Source: Rubricella sp038526735
Lineage (GTDB): Bacteria; Pseudomonadota; Alphaproteobacteria; Rhodobacterales; Rhodobacteraceae
Direction: 5' to 3'
Assembly (NCBI GenBank): GCA_038526735.1
Contig: JBCBGM010000010.1
Coordinates: 1 to 64,000 of the forward strand
Length of the DNA stretch: 64,000 nucleotides
Positions 44,074 to 52,037 of the stretch are shown here, one piece after another. The translations under genes were made by a program, and so were the position numbers. The first letter of the stretch is position 1. The number at the start of each line of letters is the position of its first letter. The notes under the pieces were generated by a model. The model saw only the letters and a program-made list of their open reading frames with translations, ran no database searches and was not told the DNA's origin.

Positions 44074-44672
44074 CGCATCACATCGGCGAACTGCCGCAGC
44101 ATCCGCGCGGTCGCACCCCAAATGTAGTAAGGCCCATGCGGCACGACGTAGAACTTCCGCTCAATCCCGCGCCAGCGCCGCCGCCGCACATGAAACCGTG
44201 CCGGATCGAGGACGGAGGCCAGCGGCACCTCAAACATCTCCTCCACCTCCTGCGCCTCTAGCACTGGCACAAAGGGCGCGGCCGTCGCCACCACCGGCGT
44301 GACCGAAAAACCGGTGACCGTTTCATGCGGCGGCAAGGTGCCCAGCACCTCCGCCCGCTCCAGCCCGACCTCTTCCCGCGCCTCACGCAGGGCCGCCGCA
44401 GCCGCATCCGCATCCTCCGGGTCACACTTGCCCCCCGGAAACGCAATCTGCCCCGGATGGTGGCGCAACGCAGACGAGCGCCGGGTCAGCACCACCGTCG
44501 GGCCATCCGGGCGCGGCACCAGAGTGATCAACACCGCCGCCGGGCGCAGCACGCGGTTCTTCGGCAACAGGGCCACAGCGCCCGGGTTCAGGTCATAATC
44601 CGACGACGGATGCGCCTGCGCCCCCGCCAGCTTCGCTGCGATTTCGCCCGTATCGACCTTGCCTTGCACCAT
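44070..44672 (-). CDS. NUDIX hydrolase, CoA pyrophosphatase type
   Basis: The 200-residue protein starts MVQGKVDTGEIAAKL at the ATG at 44672. LTRRSSALRHHPGQIAFPGG is the CoA-type (NuCoA) motif. The NUDIX box follows as GKCDPEDADAAAAALREARE ending EEVGL. E. coli NudL-like enzymes split CoA to 4'-phosphopantetheine and ADP. It is translationally coupled to cca. Confidence 0.92.
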   Translation of the reverse strand: MVQGKVDTGEIAAKLAGAQAHPSSDYDLNPGAVALLPKNRVLRPAAVLITLVPRPDGPTVVLTRRSSALRHHPGQIAFPGGKCDPEDADAAAAALREAREEVGLERAEVLGTLPPHETVTGFSVTPVVATAAPFVPVLEAQEVEEMFEVPLASVLDPARFHVRRRRWRGIERKFYVVPHGPYYIWGATARMLRQFADVMR

Positions 44673-44718
44673 CTTTTTGATGTGGCGTATGGTGCGGCGC
44701 TGCACAAGGGATACCGCA

Positions 44719-45138
44719 ATGCAAAAGGCGCTTCTGCCCGCCGGGATGGCGATACTGCTCACAGCCTCTGCCGCTGTTGGGCAAACCGCCGTGGTCTCTC
44801 TGCTCGACGCCCAGCATGGCGCTGCCAAAACCCTCGCCGAGGAGGTCGGTAGCGGCAGCGTGGGCCTTGGCTGCGCGCAACTCGGCATCGGGCCGGAAGG
44901 GTATCTCCGCACCACCCCGCTCTCTCAAACCCAATGCACCACCCCTGCGCCGCAAGGCTGGGAGGTCACCGCCACGATCGAAAGCATCGGCACAGAAAAC
45001 CCGCTCGAGGGTGCCCTTGCCCGAGCTGTTCGCGCGGGGCAGGATACCTACCTGATCACACCGGAGGGGCGGGTTTGGTTTCTCGACGCATTCGCGGCCA
45101 CGCAATCGCTCTTATGTGGGCCGGCCTGCTCTCCCTGA
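44719..45138 (+). CDS. Secreted protein related to the next DUF4329 gene
   Basis: The 139-residue protein starts at the ATG at 44719 after AAGGG, with signal peptide (LLPAGMAILLTASAAVGQ). It ends YLITPEGRVWFLDAFAATQS then LLCGPACSP, which parallels the C-terminal TPGGRVWFIDPNFRRATLFC of the next gene. It lacks the AFHTHG histidine motif of that gene, so it looks like a diverged or degenerate paralog, possibly a binding partner. Confidence 0.6.
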   Translation: MQKALLPAGMAILLTASAAVGQTAVVSLLDAQHGAAKTLAEEVGSGSVGLGCAQLGIGPEGYLRTTPLSQTQCTTPAPQGWEVTATIESIGTENPLEGALARAVRAGQDTYLITPEGRVWFLDAFAATQSLLCGPACSP

Positions 45139-45632
45139 GTGCCGCCGCCGCCCCGGCGCAAACCGCTGAGCTCAAACGCCAACACCTGCTGGCCCTGCAA
45201 ACGCTGAACGCGCTACAAAAACGCTCGATCAACGAGAACCGGGAGTATTGCGGGATCATTGTGCGCGATGACGACGGCACCCTGCGCGTCTGGCGCGTGG
45301 TGCCGGGGGCAGAGGCCAGCTGCGCCGTCCCCCGCCCGCCCGAAGACCTCAACTCCGTCGCCGCCTTCCACACCCACGGCTCCCACTCCCCGCGCTACGA
45401 CGCCGAAGTGCCCTCGACCAACGACCTGCGCGTGGAATTTCGGCGAGACACCTACGGCTACGTCTCCACCCCCGGCGGACGCGTCTGGTTCATAGACCCC
45501 AACTTCCGCCGCGCCACATTGTTTTGCGGCAGAGGCTGCGTGGTAAGCGACCCCACCTACAACCCCCGGCACACCGAGCCGATAGACACCCTCTACACCC
45601 TGCGTACCCTTACGGCACGGCAGGGGCGGTGA
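45114..45632 (+). CDS. Secreted DUF4329-type protein
   Basis: The 172-residue protein starts at the ATG at 45114, inside the end of the preceding gene (25-base overlap). The signal peptide is MWAGLLSLSAAAAPAQ. CGIIVRDDDGTLRVW, VAAFHTHGSHSPRYDAEVPS and STPGGRVWFIDPN fit the DUF4329/JAB-like pattern, with His-x-His as a possible metal site. JAB-type folds hydrolyse isopeptide bonds, but activity here is inference. Cysteines at the end may form a disulphide. Confidence 0.7.
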   Translation: MWAGLLSLSAAAAPAQTAELKRQHLLALQTLNALQKRSINENREYCGIIVRDDDGTLRVWRVVPGAEASCAVPRPPEDLNSVAAFHTHGSHSPRYDAEVPSTNDLRVEFRRDTYGYVSTPGGRVWFIDPNFRRATLFCGRGCVVSDPTYNPRHTEPIDTLYTLRTLTARQGR

Positions 45633-45769
45633 GAGAATAACGCTCACCGTAAAATCCGCAGTGTGGCTGAGCAGTAAAGGTTGTATGAAGAATACTAAAA
45701 ATCAGGTTGGGAATTGTAGTATTGTTCGCTGTTGACACGTGGGTAAGTCGGTCTCCATCTTAGCGAACA

Positions 45770-46519
45770 ATGTATATCTGCTTCATAGACGAGTCAGGGA
45801 CACCACCCAAACCAACTGCAACTAACCCAACGCCGTTTTGGGTTTTGGCGGGCGTCATCATCCACGAGGCTCAGTGGAAGAATATTGCAGATGAGCTGGT
45901 AGCACTGAAGCATCGCTATCGGGTGAGAGGCGAAATAAAGTGGCGATATTTCGGTCCTCACAACAACGATCCTGACAACAGCGTTGCCCACCTTGATCAG
46001 TCGAAGCGTGATGATTTTCGACAAAAGATGTATGAAATCCTGACCAAGCGAAACAGCACAAAAATCATATATTCAGTCTGCGCACCAAAGCTCGCATACG
46101 AGAAACCGTGGATTAACACACAAGCAGATCTCTACTTTCAAACCTACAAACCCTCAAGTGAGCGATTTCAGTACTTCCTCCAAGACATGGGAAGAGAGGT
46201 AGGAACTACGCAAAGAGGTATAGTTGTTGCTGACCATCAGGGGCGAAAACAGGATGACACGCTCAGAAAGCAACATGATCGAATGGTCGGGGAAGATGCT
46301 GCATTCACGTCAAGCTTTGGTAATTACGTCGAGACGATCTTTCTCACGCCGTCGCACCATTCACCCGGCATCCAATTCGCCGACATGGTGGCCGGCGCAA
46401 TTGGCCGTAAAGTTATAACCAACGAGAGCAGATTCTACGATTTGCTGTCCAAGTCATTTCGAAGATCGGCGACCGGTAAGCTTCGAGGGTACGGAGAAAT
46501 CCATGTGCCAAACAGTTAG
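45770..46519 (+). CDS. Second DUF3800 protein
   Basis: The 249-residue protein begins MYICFIDESGTPPKPTATNP and ends with HSPGIQFADMVAGAIGRKV. YICFIDESG, IVVADHQGRKQD and IQFADMVAGA are the three acidic DUF3800 motifs. It shares little sequence with the DUF3800 protein at 36 kb, so the two were probably gained separately. The gene and the flanks from about 45.65 to 46.7 kb are AT-rich. No ribosome site is evident at the ATG, and no partner gene is adjacent. Confidence 0.85.
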   Translation: MYICFIDESGTPPKPTATNPTPFWVLAGVIIHEAQWKNIADELVALKHRYRVRGEIKWRYFGPHNNDPDNSVAHLDQSKRDDFRQKMYEILTKRNSTKIIYSVCAPKLAYEKPWINTQADLYFQTYKPSSERFQYFLQDMGREVGTTQRGIVVADHQGRKQDDTLRKQHDRMVGEDAAFTSSFGNYVETIFLTPSHHSPGIQFADMVAGAIGRKVITNESRFYDLLSKSFRRSATGKLRGYGEIHVPNS

Positions 46520-46739
46520 TCGCCGGGTGGGGTTTTTGACGCCCCAGATGCTTTTCGACACATCCCCGGCACTGCTTATAGTAGTTTCATATGTGCGATT
46601 TTTCAAGAGATTCAACGAGTTGAGACCATAGGAGGTTGCGTAACGATTGTAGCTTCTAAGATATTGATCCAACGATATTTCTTCAGGACGCAGGGATTTG
46701 CACATGCACACAAAGCGCTTTTGCGGCCCACCCCAAAAA

Positions 46740-46772
46740 AAGGCTCCGCCGGATCCCCCCGGGCGGAGCCTT
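46740..46772 (-). terminator. Terminator of ccrM
   Basis: On the minus strand AAGGCTCCGCC and GGCGGAGCCTT (plus arms 46740-46750 and 46762-46772) form an 11-bp stem followed by seven Ts (plus-strand A run 46735-46741). A second hairpin, GGTTGGCC-GCA-GGCCAACC at 46776-46794, stands just before it. They lie 50-100 bases past the ccrM stop. The rest of 46520-46839 is AT-rich without a credible gene. Confidence 0.85.
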
Positions 46773-46839
46773 AGTGGTTGGCCGCAGGCCAACCGGGCAG
46801 TCTGGTAGAAACTGTTCCCCCGAACCGGAACTGCCTGCC

Positions 46840-47982
46840 CTATCCCTCGTCCATCTCGGCGCGCACCTGCTGGCGCAGCACGTCGATGGGCACCGAAACG
46901 CCGTTGTGGTTGAACTCCCAGAACATCCACCCGTTGCACGACGGCGCCCCCTGCAGCGCCGCCCCGACCTGGTGGATGGAGCCCTTATGCTCCCCACTAA
47001 TGAGCGTCCCATCCGCGCGGATCATCGCCGCATAGCGCCCGTTCATCGCGGTAATCGTATCACCGGGCTGCAGCATCCCCCGCTCCACGATCACCCCAAA
47101 GGGCACCCGCGGTTGCGCACGTTTTGACTGCGTGACGGTGATCGCCTCTTTCGGCAGCGGCTTGACCTGCGCAATCCGCGCCTTGGCCACCGTCGCATAG
47201 GCATCTTCCCGCTCAATCCCGATCCACGACCGCCCTAGCCGTTTGGCCACGGCACCCGTCGTGCCAGAGCCAAAGAACGGGTCGAGCACCACATCGCCGG
47301 GCTTGGTTGTGCCGATCATGATCCGGTGCAACAAAGCCTCAGGCTTTTGCGTCGGATGCGCCTTGTCGCCGTTGTCATCCTTCAACCGCTCAGAACCGGT
47401 GCAGAGCGGAATGACCCAATCCGAGCGCATCTGCACATCATCATTCATCGCCTTGAGCGCTTCATAGTTGAACGTGTATTTCGCGCCCTCAGACTTCGAC
47501 GCCCAGATCAGCGTCTCATGCGCGTTCGTCAGCCGCTTGCCGCGGAAGTTCGGCATCGGGTTAGACTTGCGCCACACCACATCATTGAGCACCCAAAACC
47601 CGCAATCCTGCACCGCCGCACCAACGCGAAAGATGTTGTGATACGAGCCGATCACCCAGAGCGCGCCATGCGGTTTGAGAATGCGCCGCGCCTCTTTCAG
47701 CCACGCGCGGGTGAACCGGTCATAGGCAGAGAAGCTAGAGAACTGGTCCCAGTGGTCATCCACTGCATCCACCCGGCTGTTGTCGGGCCGGTGCAGGTCG
47801 CCCTTGAGCTGTAGGTTATACGGCGGGTCGGCAAAGATCAGGTCCACCGACGCCTCCGGCAGCCCGCGCATCACCTCGATGCAATCGCCCATCAAAATCT
47901 GATCGCGCGGCAGCGTTGCCGCGAGTGTGTTCGTGCTGCTCATGTGTTCGCCGGTGTTTTTTGTCCCGTTGAGCACATCCAT
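46840..47982 (-). CDS. ccrM: Adenine-specific DNA methyltransferase CcrM (GANTC type)
   Basis: The 380-residue beta-class N6-adenine methylase has the catalytic DPPYNLQLKGDLHRPDNSRV, TRAWLKEARRILKPHGALWV and the AdoMet motif DPFFGSGTTGAVAKRLGRSW. The C-terminal domain from about residue 290 (RVPFGVIVERGMLQPGD) is the CcrM-specific extension. CcrM methylates GANTC once per cell cycle in alphaproteobacteria. The start may instead be the ATG at 47943 (MSSTNTL); no ribosome site decides. Two GANTC sites lie upstream. Confidence 0.94.
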   Translation of the reverse strand: MDVLNGTKNTGEHMSSTNTLAATLPRDQILMGDCIEVMRGLPEASVDLIFADPPYNLQLKGDLHRPDNSRVDAVDDHWDQFSSFSAYDRFTRAWLKEARRILKPHGALWVIGSYHNIFRVGAAVQDCGFWVLNDVVWRKSNPMPNFRGKRLTNAHETLIWASKSEGAKYTFNYEALKAMNDDVQMRSDWVIPLCTGSERLKDDNGDKAHPTQKPEALLHRIMIGTTKPGDVVLDPFFGSGTTGAVAKRLGRSWIGIEREDAYATVAKARIAQVKPLPKEAITVTQSKRAQPRVPFGVIVERGMLQPGDTITAMNGRYAAMIRADGTLISGEHKGSIHQVGAALQGAPSCNGWMFWEFNHNGVSVPIDVLRQQVRAEMDEG

Positions 47983-47993
47983 AACGCCCCGGC

Positions 47994-48022
47994 GATTCGC
48001 AGGTCAATTATTATTTTGAATC
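47994..48022. promoter_or_regulatory. Two GANTC sites between rnhB and ccrM
   Basis: GATTC at 47994-47998 and GAATC at 48018-48022 are the recognition sequence of the enzyme encoded immediately downstream. In Caulobacter, GANTC sites in the ccrM promoter make transcription sensitive to methylation. Whether a promoter lies in this 59-base gap is not proven; the AT-rich tract ATTATTATTTTGAATC is compatible. Confidence 0.5.
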
Positions 48023-48041
48023 AGTGGGTTATTATTCTTTC

Positions 48042-48635
48042 TTAAACCAACATCTTGTGTATGGGCGCAAAGCTGCGCCGATGATGTTGTGTCACCCCAT
48101 GGCTGCGCAGGGCCGCCAAATGCGCGGCGGTGGCATAGCCTGCGTTACGCTCCCAGCCATATCCGGGGTGGGTTTTGGCCAGTTCCGCCATGAAACGATC
48201 GCGCGTGACCTTGGCGATGATCGAGGCCGCCGCGATCGAGGCGGACCGCCCATCCCCCTTCACCACCGCCTCCGCCGGGCAGGGCAGGCCTGCGGGCACC
48301 TTGTCGCCGTCGATCAGCGCAAAGGCCGGAGGAATGGGCAACGCCGCCACCGCCCGCCGCATCGCCAGAAAACTAGCCTGAAGGATGTTAAACTGGTCAA
48401 TCTCGGCGACCGAAGCCTCCCCAATCCCCACCTGCGCGCTCTGCATGATCGCCGCAAACGCCACCTCCCGCCGCTTGGCGGAGAGCTTCTTGGAGTCGTC
48501 CAGACCAGGCGGCACAGCCCCCGGATCAAGGATCACCGCCGCCGCCACCACAGGGCCCGCCAACGGCCCCCGCCCGACCTCATCCACCCCGCACACCGGA
48601 GCGGGGTGAAGCGCTTCGAGCGAGAGGTCAGGCAA
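48042..48635 (-). CDS. rnhB: Ribonuclease HII
   Basis: The 197-residue protein has CGVDEVGRGPLAGPVVAAAV (catalytic Asp-Glu), PGLDDSKKLSAKRRE, FALIDGDKVP and ASIIAKVTRDRFM. It removes RNA from DNA hybrids and misincorporated ribonucleotides. It lies immediately upstream of ccrM on the same strand, a pairing that is common in alphaproteobacteria, and may be co-transcribed with it. Confidence 0.95.
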   Translation of the reverse strand: MPDLSLEALHPAPVCGVDEVGRGPLAGPVVAAAVILDPGAVPPGLDDSKKLSAKRREVAFAAIMQSAQVGIGEASVAEIDQFNILQASFLAMRRAVAALPIPPAFALIDGDKVPAGLPCPAEAVVKGDGRSASIAAASIIAKVTRDRFMAELAKTHPGYGWERNAGYATAAHLAALRSHGVTQHHRRSFAPIHKMLV

Positions 48636-48690
48636 GGGCTTGACGGAAGGGGAAGTCCTCCCTCGGAAAAGGACTTACGGTCCGTCCCCG

Positions 48691-49287
48691 CCCCGGACCT
48701 GCTCCGGGGCCTCGCTGAATTATGCCCCACAAAAGGCCGCGCCGGCCCTGGGGCGGGCGCGTCGCAAGCTCCGAGCAAGTCGCTTTATCCCTCAAAACCG
48801 CACGACCTTGCCACAATGAAAGACGTTGCAATGTGCCTGCCCAATGGGCAGGGCAGGCGCGGCCGGGGGCTGGTCGCCCCCGCCCAAACTGCACCCCAGA
48901 CCTGATCTGGGGCCTTGATAAAGAAAGCACCACAGGAGAACGCGCCCTCCCATGCGGGAGGGAGGGCGCCACCGGATGCTGGTCGCATCCGGTGCACCAG
49001 GAAAACAACCTCAGACTATGCCGCGAACCTGATACAGAGCCTCTCCGGGCAGCACACCATAAAAGGCCGCGCCGGCCCTGGGGCGGGCGCTTCGCAACAA
49101 AATGGCAGCGCAGTTTATCTCTCAAAACCGCACGACCTCAGCACAATGGCCAACGTCGCAAAGCGCCTGCCCAAGGGGCAGGGCAGGCGCGGCCGGGGGC
49201 TGGTCGCCCCCGTCAAAGCATCTTCGCCCCGGACCTGATCCGGGGCCTCGTTGCGCAATTCTTCGAGACCCCGGGTCACGCCCGGGG
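48691..49287. repeat. Large modular intergenic repeat: two 330-bp-spaced units plus extra hairpin modules
   Basis: The 662-base gap between rnhB and the dehydrogenase gene is built of repeated modules. Module A is a palindrome with CCTGA/CCTGC loop: 48691-48709, 48894-48912, 49227-49245, and a variant 49069-offset copy at 49269-49287. Module C is a 37-base repeat at 48731-48767 and 49061-49097 (one mismatch). A 35-base repeat follows at 48784-48818 and 49114-49148. Module B is a double hairpin at 48835-48882, 49165-49212 and, with different stems, 48942-48993. No gene is credible here. Confidence 0.85.
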
Positions 49288-49297
49288 CGCATATCCC

Positions 49298-50752
49298 TCA
49301 AACCCCGCCCATGCAGAGATACTTCAGCTCCAGGAAGTCCTCGACGCCGTACTTAGACCCTTCACGCCCCAACCCGGACTGTTTCACCCCGCCAAACGGT
49401 GCCACCTGCGTCGAGATCAGGCCGGTGTTCAGCCCCACAATCCCATACTCCAGCGCCTCACCGACGCGCCATACCCGGCCAATATCCCGCGTGTAGTAAT
49501 ACGCCGCCAGCCCGAACTCCGTGTCATTGGCCATCGCCACGACCTCGTCCTCGGTCTCGAATTTAAAGAGCGGCGCAACCGGCCCAAACGTCTCCTCCCG
49601 CGCGACCTTCATCTCTTGCGTCACACCCGTCAGCACGGTCGGGGTGAAATAGGTCCGCCCCAGCGGCGACGCCTCCCCGCCAACCAAGACCTGCGCACCC
49701 TTCGCGGTCGCGTCAGCCAGATGCTCCTCCACCTTCGCCAAGCCCGCCTCAGAGATCAGCGGCCCGATCGTTACGCCCTCGTCCGTCCCTGGCCCGACCT
49801 TCAGCTTGGAAACCTCTGCCGCCAGCTTCTCCGCAAACGCGTCATAGACACCCGCCTGCACGTAAATCCGGTTCGCACACACGCAGGTCTGCCCCGCATT
49901 GCGGTACTTAGAGACCATCGCCCCCTCAACCGCCGCATCGAGATCGGCGTCGTCGAACACGATGAACGGCGCGTTGCCGCCCAGCTCCAGGCTCACCTTT
50001 TTGATGTCGCCCGCGCATTGCTGCATCAAGATCCGGCCCACCCGCGTTGACCCGGTGAAGGTGATCTTGCGCACCTTTTGGTTCTCGCACAGCTCCTTAC
50101 CCATCGCAGAGGCATCCGCCCCCGTCACCACGTTGAACACCCCCGGAGGAAAGCCCGCCTCCTCCGCCAGCACCGCCAGCGCCGTGGCCGACAAGGGCGA
50201 CAGCTCCGCAGGTCGCGCCACCACCGAGCAGCCCACCGCCAGCGCCGGAGAAACCTTGCGCGTGATCATTGCCACCGGAAAATTCCACGGCGTGATCGAG
50301 CCCACGACACCCACGGGTTGCTTCAACACCACGATCCGCTTGTCCGGCTGCTGTTGGGGGATCGTGTCACCGTAAATCCGCGGCGCTTCATGGGCGAACC
50401 ACTCGATGAAAGAGGCGCCATAGGCCACCTCGCCCTTCGCCTCCGCATAGGGCTTGCCCATCTCGGCGGTGATGATCGAGGCGAGATCATCGGCATGCGC
50501 CATAATGAGCTCATACCAGCGCAGCAAAATCTTCTGCCGCTCCGCCGCCATCATCGCGGCCCAACCCTTTTGCGCCTCATAGGCGACGTCCACCGCCCGC
50601 GCGACCTCGGCCCGGCCACAATCGGCGACCTTCGTGACCACATCGCCAGTCGCGGGGTTCAGCACATCAAACGTGCCGCCCGCATCCGCATCCACCCAAG
50701 TGCCGCCGATATAGGACTGCCCCGTCATCAGGCGCGATTGTGTGAGTTTCAT
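49298..50752 (-). CDS. gabD: NAD(P)-dependent succinate-semialdehyde dehydrogenase
   Basis: The 484-residue aldehyde dehydrogenase shows GSITPWNFPVAMITRKVSPA, FTGSTRVGRILMQQCAG, catalytic Glu in LELGGNAPFIVF and catalytic Cys in NAGQTCVCANRIYV. It oxidises succinate semialdehyde to succinate in 4-aminobutyrate breakdown. The usual VVLKPA cofactor-site lysine reads VVARPAE here. No gabT is adjacent, so the semialdehyde source is elsewhere. Confidence 0.9.
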   Translation of the reverse strand: MKLTQSRLMTGQSYIGGTWVDADAGGTFDVLNPATGDVVTKVADCGRAEVARAVDVAYEAQKGWAAMMAAERQKILLRWYELIMAHADDLASIITAEMGKPYAEAKGEVAYGASFIEWFAHEAPRIYGDTIPQQQPDKRIVVLKQPVGVVGSITPWNFPVAMITRKVSPALAVGCSVVARPAELSPLSATALAVLAEEAGFPPGVFNVVTGADASAMGKELCENQKVRKITFTGSTRVGRILMQQCAGDIKKVSLELGGNAPFIVFDDADLDAAVEGAMVSKYRNAGQTCVCANRIYVQAGVYDAFAEKLAAEVSKLKVGPGTDEGVTIGPLISEAGLAKVEEHLADATAKGAQVLVGGEASPLGRTYFTPTVLTGVTQEMKVAREETFGPVAPLFKFETEDEVVAMANDTEFGLAAYYYTRDIGRVWRVGEALEYGIVGLNTGLISTQVAPFGGVKQSGLGREGSKYGVEDFLELKYLCMGGV

Positions 50753-50780
50753 GGTATCTCTCCCCGTTCAGCGCCGCTTT

Positions 50781-50966
50781 TTAAAAGTCGGTCGCGATCC
50801 CTTTCTTCTCCCAATCGCCAAAGCGGATCGGCTCCGGCCCATCCCGGCCCCCGAGCTCTTTGGGCAAATTGAGAGGTTTGGCCTTCGCACGCCGCGCTTC
50901 CGCCTCTTTCAGCGCGCGCTTGGCGGCATCTGCAATGCGATCCTGCTTGTCTTGCTCATCGGTCAT
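50781..50966 (-). CDS. Succinate dehydrogenase assembly factor 4 family (DUF1674)
   Basis: The 61-residue protein starts at the ATG at 50966 and ends LGGRDGPEPIRFGDWEKKG then IATDF. This tail is the SDHAF4/DUF1674 signature, which binds flavinated SdhA and helps it join SdhB. A longer reading to 51029 is less likely. It lies 28 bases upstream of gabD on the same strand, a sensible context since both act around succinate. Confidence 0.92.
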   Translation of the reverse strand: MTDEQDKQDRIADAAKRALKEAEARRAKAKPLNLPKELGGRDGPEPIRFGDWEKKGIATDF

Positions 50967-51098
50967 ATCAAGCTCCTCAGCACGTGACAGAGATATGCGC
51001 CCCAACGCCCAGCCCGCAAGGCCGGACACTCTTTACAGGTATAATCTTCCCGCCCCGCGCGGCTTTCCCTATATACTGCGCCAAAGCCTGAGGGACCG

Positions 51099-52037
51099 AT
51101 GAACTACGCCAAAACCATGCTTCTGCTCGCCGCACTCACTGCCTTTTTCATGGTGGTGGGGTATCTCATTGCGGGCGGCATCGGTTCTTTCCTCGCCCTG
51201 ATCGTCGCCATGGGCCTCAACGCCTATGCCTGGTGGAACTCCGATAAGATGGCGCTGCGGATGCACAACGCCCGCGCCGTCACCCGGCAATCCCACCCCG
51301 ATCTCTACCAAATGCTCGATGAGCAAACCGCCCGCGCGGGCCTGCCGATGCCTGCGGTCTATGTCATCGATGAGGATCAGCCCAACGCCTTTGCGACCGG
51401 GCGCGACCCCTCCAACGCCGCCGTCGCGGCGACCACGGGCCTCTTGCGAATGCTGAGCAAAGAAGAGGTTGCGGGCGTCATGGCGCATGAGCTCGCACAC
51501 ATCCAAAACCGCGACACGCTGATCATGACCGTCGCGGCGACCATCGCCGGGGCGATTTCCTTCCTCGCACAATACGGCCTGATCTTCAGCTACGGCCGCC
51601 ACCGCAACGCGGTCACCGGCATCCTCGCCATTCTCGCCGTCTTCCTCGCCCCACTCGCCGCAATGCTCATCCAGATGCTCATCTCGCGCACCCGCGAATA
51701 CGCCGCCGACCGCCGCGGGGCAGAGATCTGTGGCAACCCGCTTTGGCTTGCATCCGCGCTGCAACGCCTGCAAAGCGGCGTGCGCGGGCGCGATATGATG
51801 AGCGCCGAAGAGCACCCCGCGACGGCGCATATGTTCATCGTGAACCCGCTGTCTGGCAAAGGAACCGACAACCTGTTCTCCACACACCCCAACATGGACA
51901 ACCGCGTCGCCGCCCTCACCGAGATGGCGCAAGAGATGGGCATAGCGAGCCGCGCCAGCGCACCCGCAGCCCCCATCTCCGCCGCGAACTCCACCGCTAA
52001 ACGCAGCTCCGTCCCGCTGATCCGGCGGCGTAAATGA
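51099..52037 (+). CDS. htpX: Membrane zinc metalloprotease HtpX
   Basis: The 312-residue protein opens with two membrane segments (LLLAALTAFFMVVGYLIAGG, FLALIVAMGLNAYAW). The zinc motif HELAHIQNRDTL is near residue 130, with two more hydrophobic segments after it and the third-ligand region SRTREYAADRRGAE. HtpX degrades damaged inner-membrane proteins. It overlaps rsmB by 4 bases (ATGA). Confidence 0.95.
   Translation: MNYAKTMLLLAALTAFFMVVGYLIAGGIGSFLALIVAMGLNAYAWWNSDKMALRMHNARAVTRQSHPDLYQMLDEQTARAGLPMPAVYVIDEDQPNAFATGRDPSNAAVAATTGLLRMLSKEEVAGVMAHELAHIQNRDTLIMTVAATIAGAISFLAQYGLIFSYGRHRNAVTGILAILAVFLAPLAAMLIQMLISRTREYAADRRGAEICGNPLWLASALQRLQSGVRGRDMMSAEEHPATAHMFIVNPLSGKGTDNLFSTHPNMDNRVAALTEMAQEMGIASRASAPAAPISAANSTAKRSSVPLIRRRK

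Noticed and set aside
42960..44300. Long plus-strand ORFs opposite cca and the NUDIX gene
   Set aside because: They are Arg/Pro/Ser-rich antisense shadows; the minus-strand genes carry full family motifs.
46454..46705. Minus-strand 83-codon ORF after the second DUF3800 gene
   Set aside because: It has no ribosome site, overlaps the DUF3800 end antisense and reads through AT-rich non-coding-like DNA; no family resemblance.
48691..49287. CRISPR array
   Set aside because: Repeats are long, few, modular and GC-palindromic with a 330-bp period, not short regular repeats with unique spacers, and no cas genes are near.
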